Below, piece by piece: positions 62,611-64,000 of a stretch of 64,000 nucleotides of DNA (the first letter of the stretch is position 1; each line of letters begins with the position of its first letter). The stretch covers positions 1-64,000 of the forward strand of contig CAVPMY010000005.1 of the NCBI GenBank assembly GCA_963706685.1, in the 5' to 3' direction. Position numbers and translations under genes: made by a program. The notes below the pieces were generated by a model. The model was not told where the DNA came from and did not search any database. It saw only the letters and a program-made list of their open reading frames with translations. The stretch comes from CADEEN01 sp963706685. Its GTDB lineage: Bacteria > Pseudomonadota > Gammaproteobacteria > Burkholderiales > Burkholderiaceae_C.

Positions 62611-64000
62611 AGATTTCCGCCTGGGCGATCCGCAACCCGATTCCCGTCGCGGTGATGTTCATGGCGCTGCTGATCGCCGGCATCGCCGGCTACCGCGCGC
62701 TGCCGATCAAGCTCTACCCGGACGTCTCGTTCCCGATCGTGCAGGTCAACATCACCCTGTCGGGCGCGGCAGCCAGCGAGGTCGAAACCCAGATCACGCG
62801 CGCCGTCGAGGCCGCGGTGTCCAACGTCGCCGGCGTCGATCACGTGCAGTCGACGGTGCAGCTTGGCGTGACGTTCGACGACGGTCGAGTTCGAGATCGG
62901 CCAGGATGCGCAGAAGTCGACCGACGAGGTGCGCTCGGCGATCGATCGCATCCGCGGCAGCCTGCCGCGCGGCATCGACGAGCCGATCGTGCAGCGCTTC
63001 GACATCGATTCGCAGCCGCTGGTGACCTACGCCGTCTCCAGCCAGAGCCTGTCGGATGTCGAGCTCAGCTGGTTCGTCGAGGACACCATCGCGCGTGCGC
63101 TGATCACACGCAAGGGCGTGGCGCAGGTCGACGTGGTTGGCGGCGTGGCGCGCGAGATCAACGTCACGCTCGACCCGGGCCGGCTGCAGGCGTTCGGCCT
63201 GACCGCGTCGCAGGTCAACGACGCGCTGCGGCGCGCCAGCAGCGATGTGCCCGGCGGCCGCGCCGAGATCGGCAGCCGCGAACAGACGGTGCGTGTGCTC
63301 GGCGCGGCCGACTCGGTGCCGGCCCTGCGCGACTTCGTCATTTCCACCGGCACCGGCCGCGAGGTGCGCCTGTCCGACGTGGCCAGCGTGGCCAGCGGCG
63401 CCGCCGAGCGACGCGGCTTCGCGACGCTGAACGGGCGTTCGGTGGTCGGCTTCCAGGTCAAGAAGACCAAGACGGCGTCCGACGTCGCGGTGGCGCGCGA
63501 GATCGCTCGCGGCACCGAGGAACTCGCGAAGACCTACCCCGACATGCGCTTCGAGCGCATCGTCTCGACCGCCGACAGCACGCAAAACAGCTACTCGGCG
63601 ACGCTGGCCGCGCTGCTCGAGGGCATGGCACTGGCCGCGATCGTGGTGTTCTTCTTCCTGCGCGACTGGCGCGCGACGCTGATCACCGCGGTGGCCATGC
63701 CGGTCTCGCTGATCCCGACCTTCGCGGTGATGAGCTGGATGGGCTTTTCCCTGAACATGATCACGCTGCTGGCGCTGACGCTTGTCATCGGCATCCTGGT
63801 CGACGACGCGATCGTCGAGATCGAGAACATCCAGAAGCGCGTCGAGCGCGGCGAGCAGCCCTACGACGCGGCCCTGCACGGCGCCGACGAGATCGGTCTG
63901 GCGGTCGTGGCAACGACGGCGACCATCGTCGTCGTCTTCCTGCCGGTGTCGGTGATGGGCGGCTTCGTCGGCCAGTTCTTCAAGGAGTTCGGCTTCACGG
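62607..64000 (+). CDS. RND efflux pump inner-membrane subunit (5' part, cut by window end, one frameshift)
   Basis: 465 codons visible of about 1,030 expected. MKISAWAIRNPIPVAVMFMA, LLIAGIAGYRALPIKLYPDV, SGAAASEVETQITRAVEAAV, then after an extra G at 62880 VEFEIGQDAQKSTDEVRSAI, VAREINVTLDPGRLQAFGLT, LLEGMALAAIVVFFFLRDWR, and the proton-relay helix ALTLVIGILVDDAIVEIENI with two Asp in VDDAIVEIE. The Asp pair marks a proton-driven RND transporter, and the MKISAWAIRNP start suits multidrug rather than metal pumps. Substrate unknown. Confidence 0.87.
   Translation, partial: MKISAWAIRNPIPVAVMFMALLIAGIAGYRALPIKLYPDVSFPIVQVNITLSGAAASEVETQITRAVEAAVSNVAGVDHVQSTVQLGVTFDDGRVRDRPGCAEVDRRGALGDRSHPRQPAARHRRADRAALRHRFAAAGDLRRLQPEPVGCRAQLVRRGHHRACADHTQGRGAGRRGWRRGARDQRHARPGPAAGVRPDRVAGQRRAAARQQRCARRPRRDRQPRTDGACARRGRLGAGPARLRHFHRHRPRGAPVRRGQRGQRRRRATRLRDAERAFGGRLPGQEDQDGVRRRGGARDRSRHRGTREDLPRHALRAHRLDRRQHAKQLLGDAGRAARGHGTGRDRGVLLPARLARDADHRGGHAGLADPDLRGDELDGLFPEHDHAAGADACHRHPGRRRDRRDREHPEARRARRAALRRGPARRRRDRSGGRGNDGDHRRRLPAGVGDGRLRRPVLQGVRLH

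Noticed and set aside
1..64000. CRISPR array, transposase, integrase, prophage, tRNA or rRNA
   Set aside because: I looked for spaced direct repeats, DDE or recombinase motifs, phage structural genes and tRNA-like ends and found none.

Overview
The window is about 70% G+C. Its gene content (Mla-type lipid transport, an Mrp antiporter, a selenoneine locus, MipA, NodT-type outer-membrane factors, a PlpD-like patatin) points to a betaproteobacterium of the order Burkholderiales, perhaps near Rubrivivax, Piscinibacter or Methylibium. That placement is inference from style and content. I saw no rRNA, tRNA, CRISPR array, insertion sequence or phage gene.

Layout. 45-3095 (+): an MscS-like protein, a soluble MgtE-N/CBS protein and a full MgtE Mg2+ transporter. 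3447-9496 (-): an Mla-like phospholipid transporter (STAS-permease fusion, ATPase, MCE protein, auxiliary lipoprotein), preceded by YqjK/YqjE/YqjD-like stress proteins and an unknown lipoprotein. 9903-12116 (+): NfeD protease and slipin. 12148-19522 (-): an unusual Mrp cation/proton antiporter operon with three D-type subunits and a free-standing MrpA C-terminal domain. 19779-28197: a selenium locus, in which a minus-strand run senB-senC-DUF2798-SDR-M48 peptidase-phosphoesterase diverges from senA, and senA converges on egtD. 28316-33225 (+): an ABC transporter of the putative selenate type, a SAM methyltransferase and a YHS-domain protein. 33705-37168 (+): an MscS channel and a PlpD-like patatin. 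50631-37188 (-): outer-membrane factor, HlyD adaptor, RbbA-type double ATPase/permease, YhhJ permease, acetate kinase, phosphoketolase and a beta-phosphoglucomutase/GH65 fusion. This strand starts behind a perfect FNR/Anr-type box and an 18-bp TetR-type palindrome. 50796-58168 (+): TetR regulator, SYLF lipoprotein, MacB-type export ATPase, FtsX permease, adaptor and a PLD-family lipoprotein. 58263-64000 (+): a TetR regulator, MipA and an RND efflux system whose pump gene leaves the window.

The most coherent system is selenium metabolism. SenC (SelD) would supply selenophosphate, SenB a selenosugar, EgtD hercynine, and SenA would join them to selenoneine; the adjacent ABC transporter probably brings in a selenium oxyanion. 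The second theme is a co-directional cluster linking export with phosphoketolase/acetate-kinase ATP formation behind an oxygen-type operator.

Sequence quality. More than half of the genes carry frameshifts, concentrated at 1-19 kb, 40.4-42.8 kb, 44.5-48.7 kb, 52.8-56.4 kb and 59.9-61.3 kb, while 19.5-24.4 kb and 24.6-40.4 kb are clean. Where I could resolve the indel it is usually one extra G or C, and the family-like protein sequence continues beyond it, so I read these as assembly errors and annotate one gene across them. Ends of such genes are approximate where stated.
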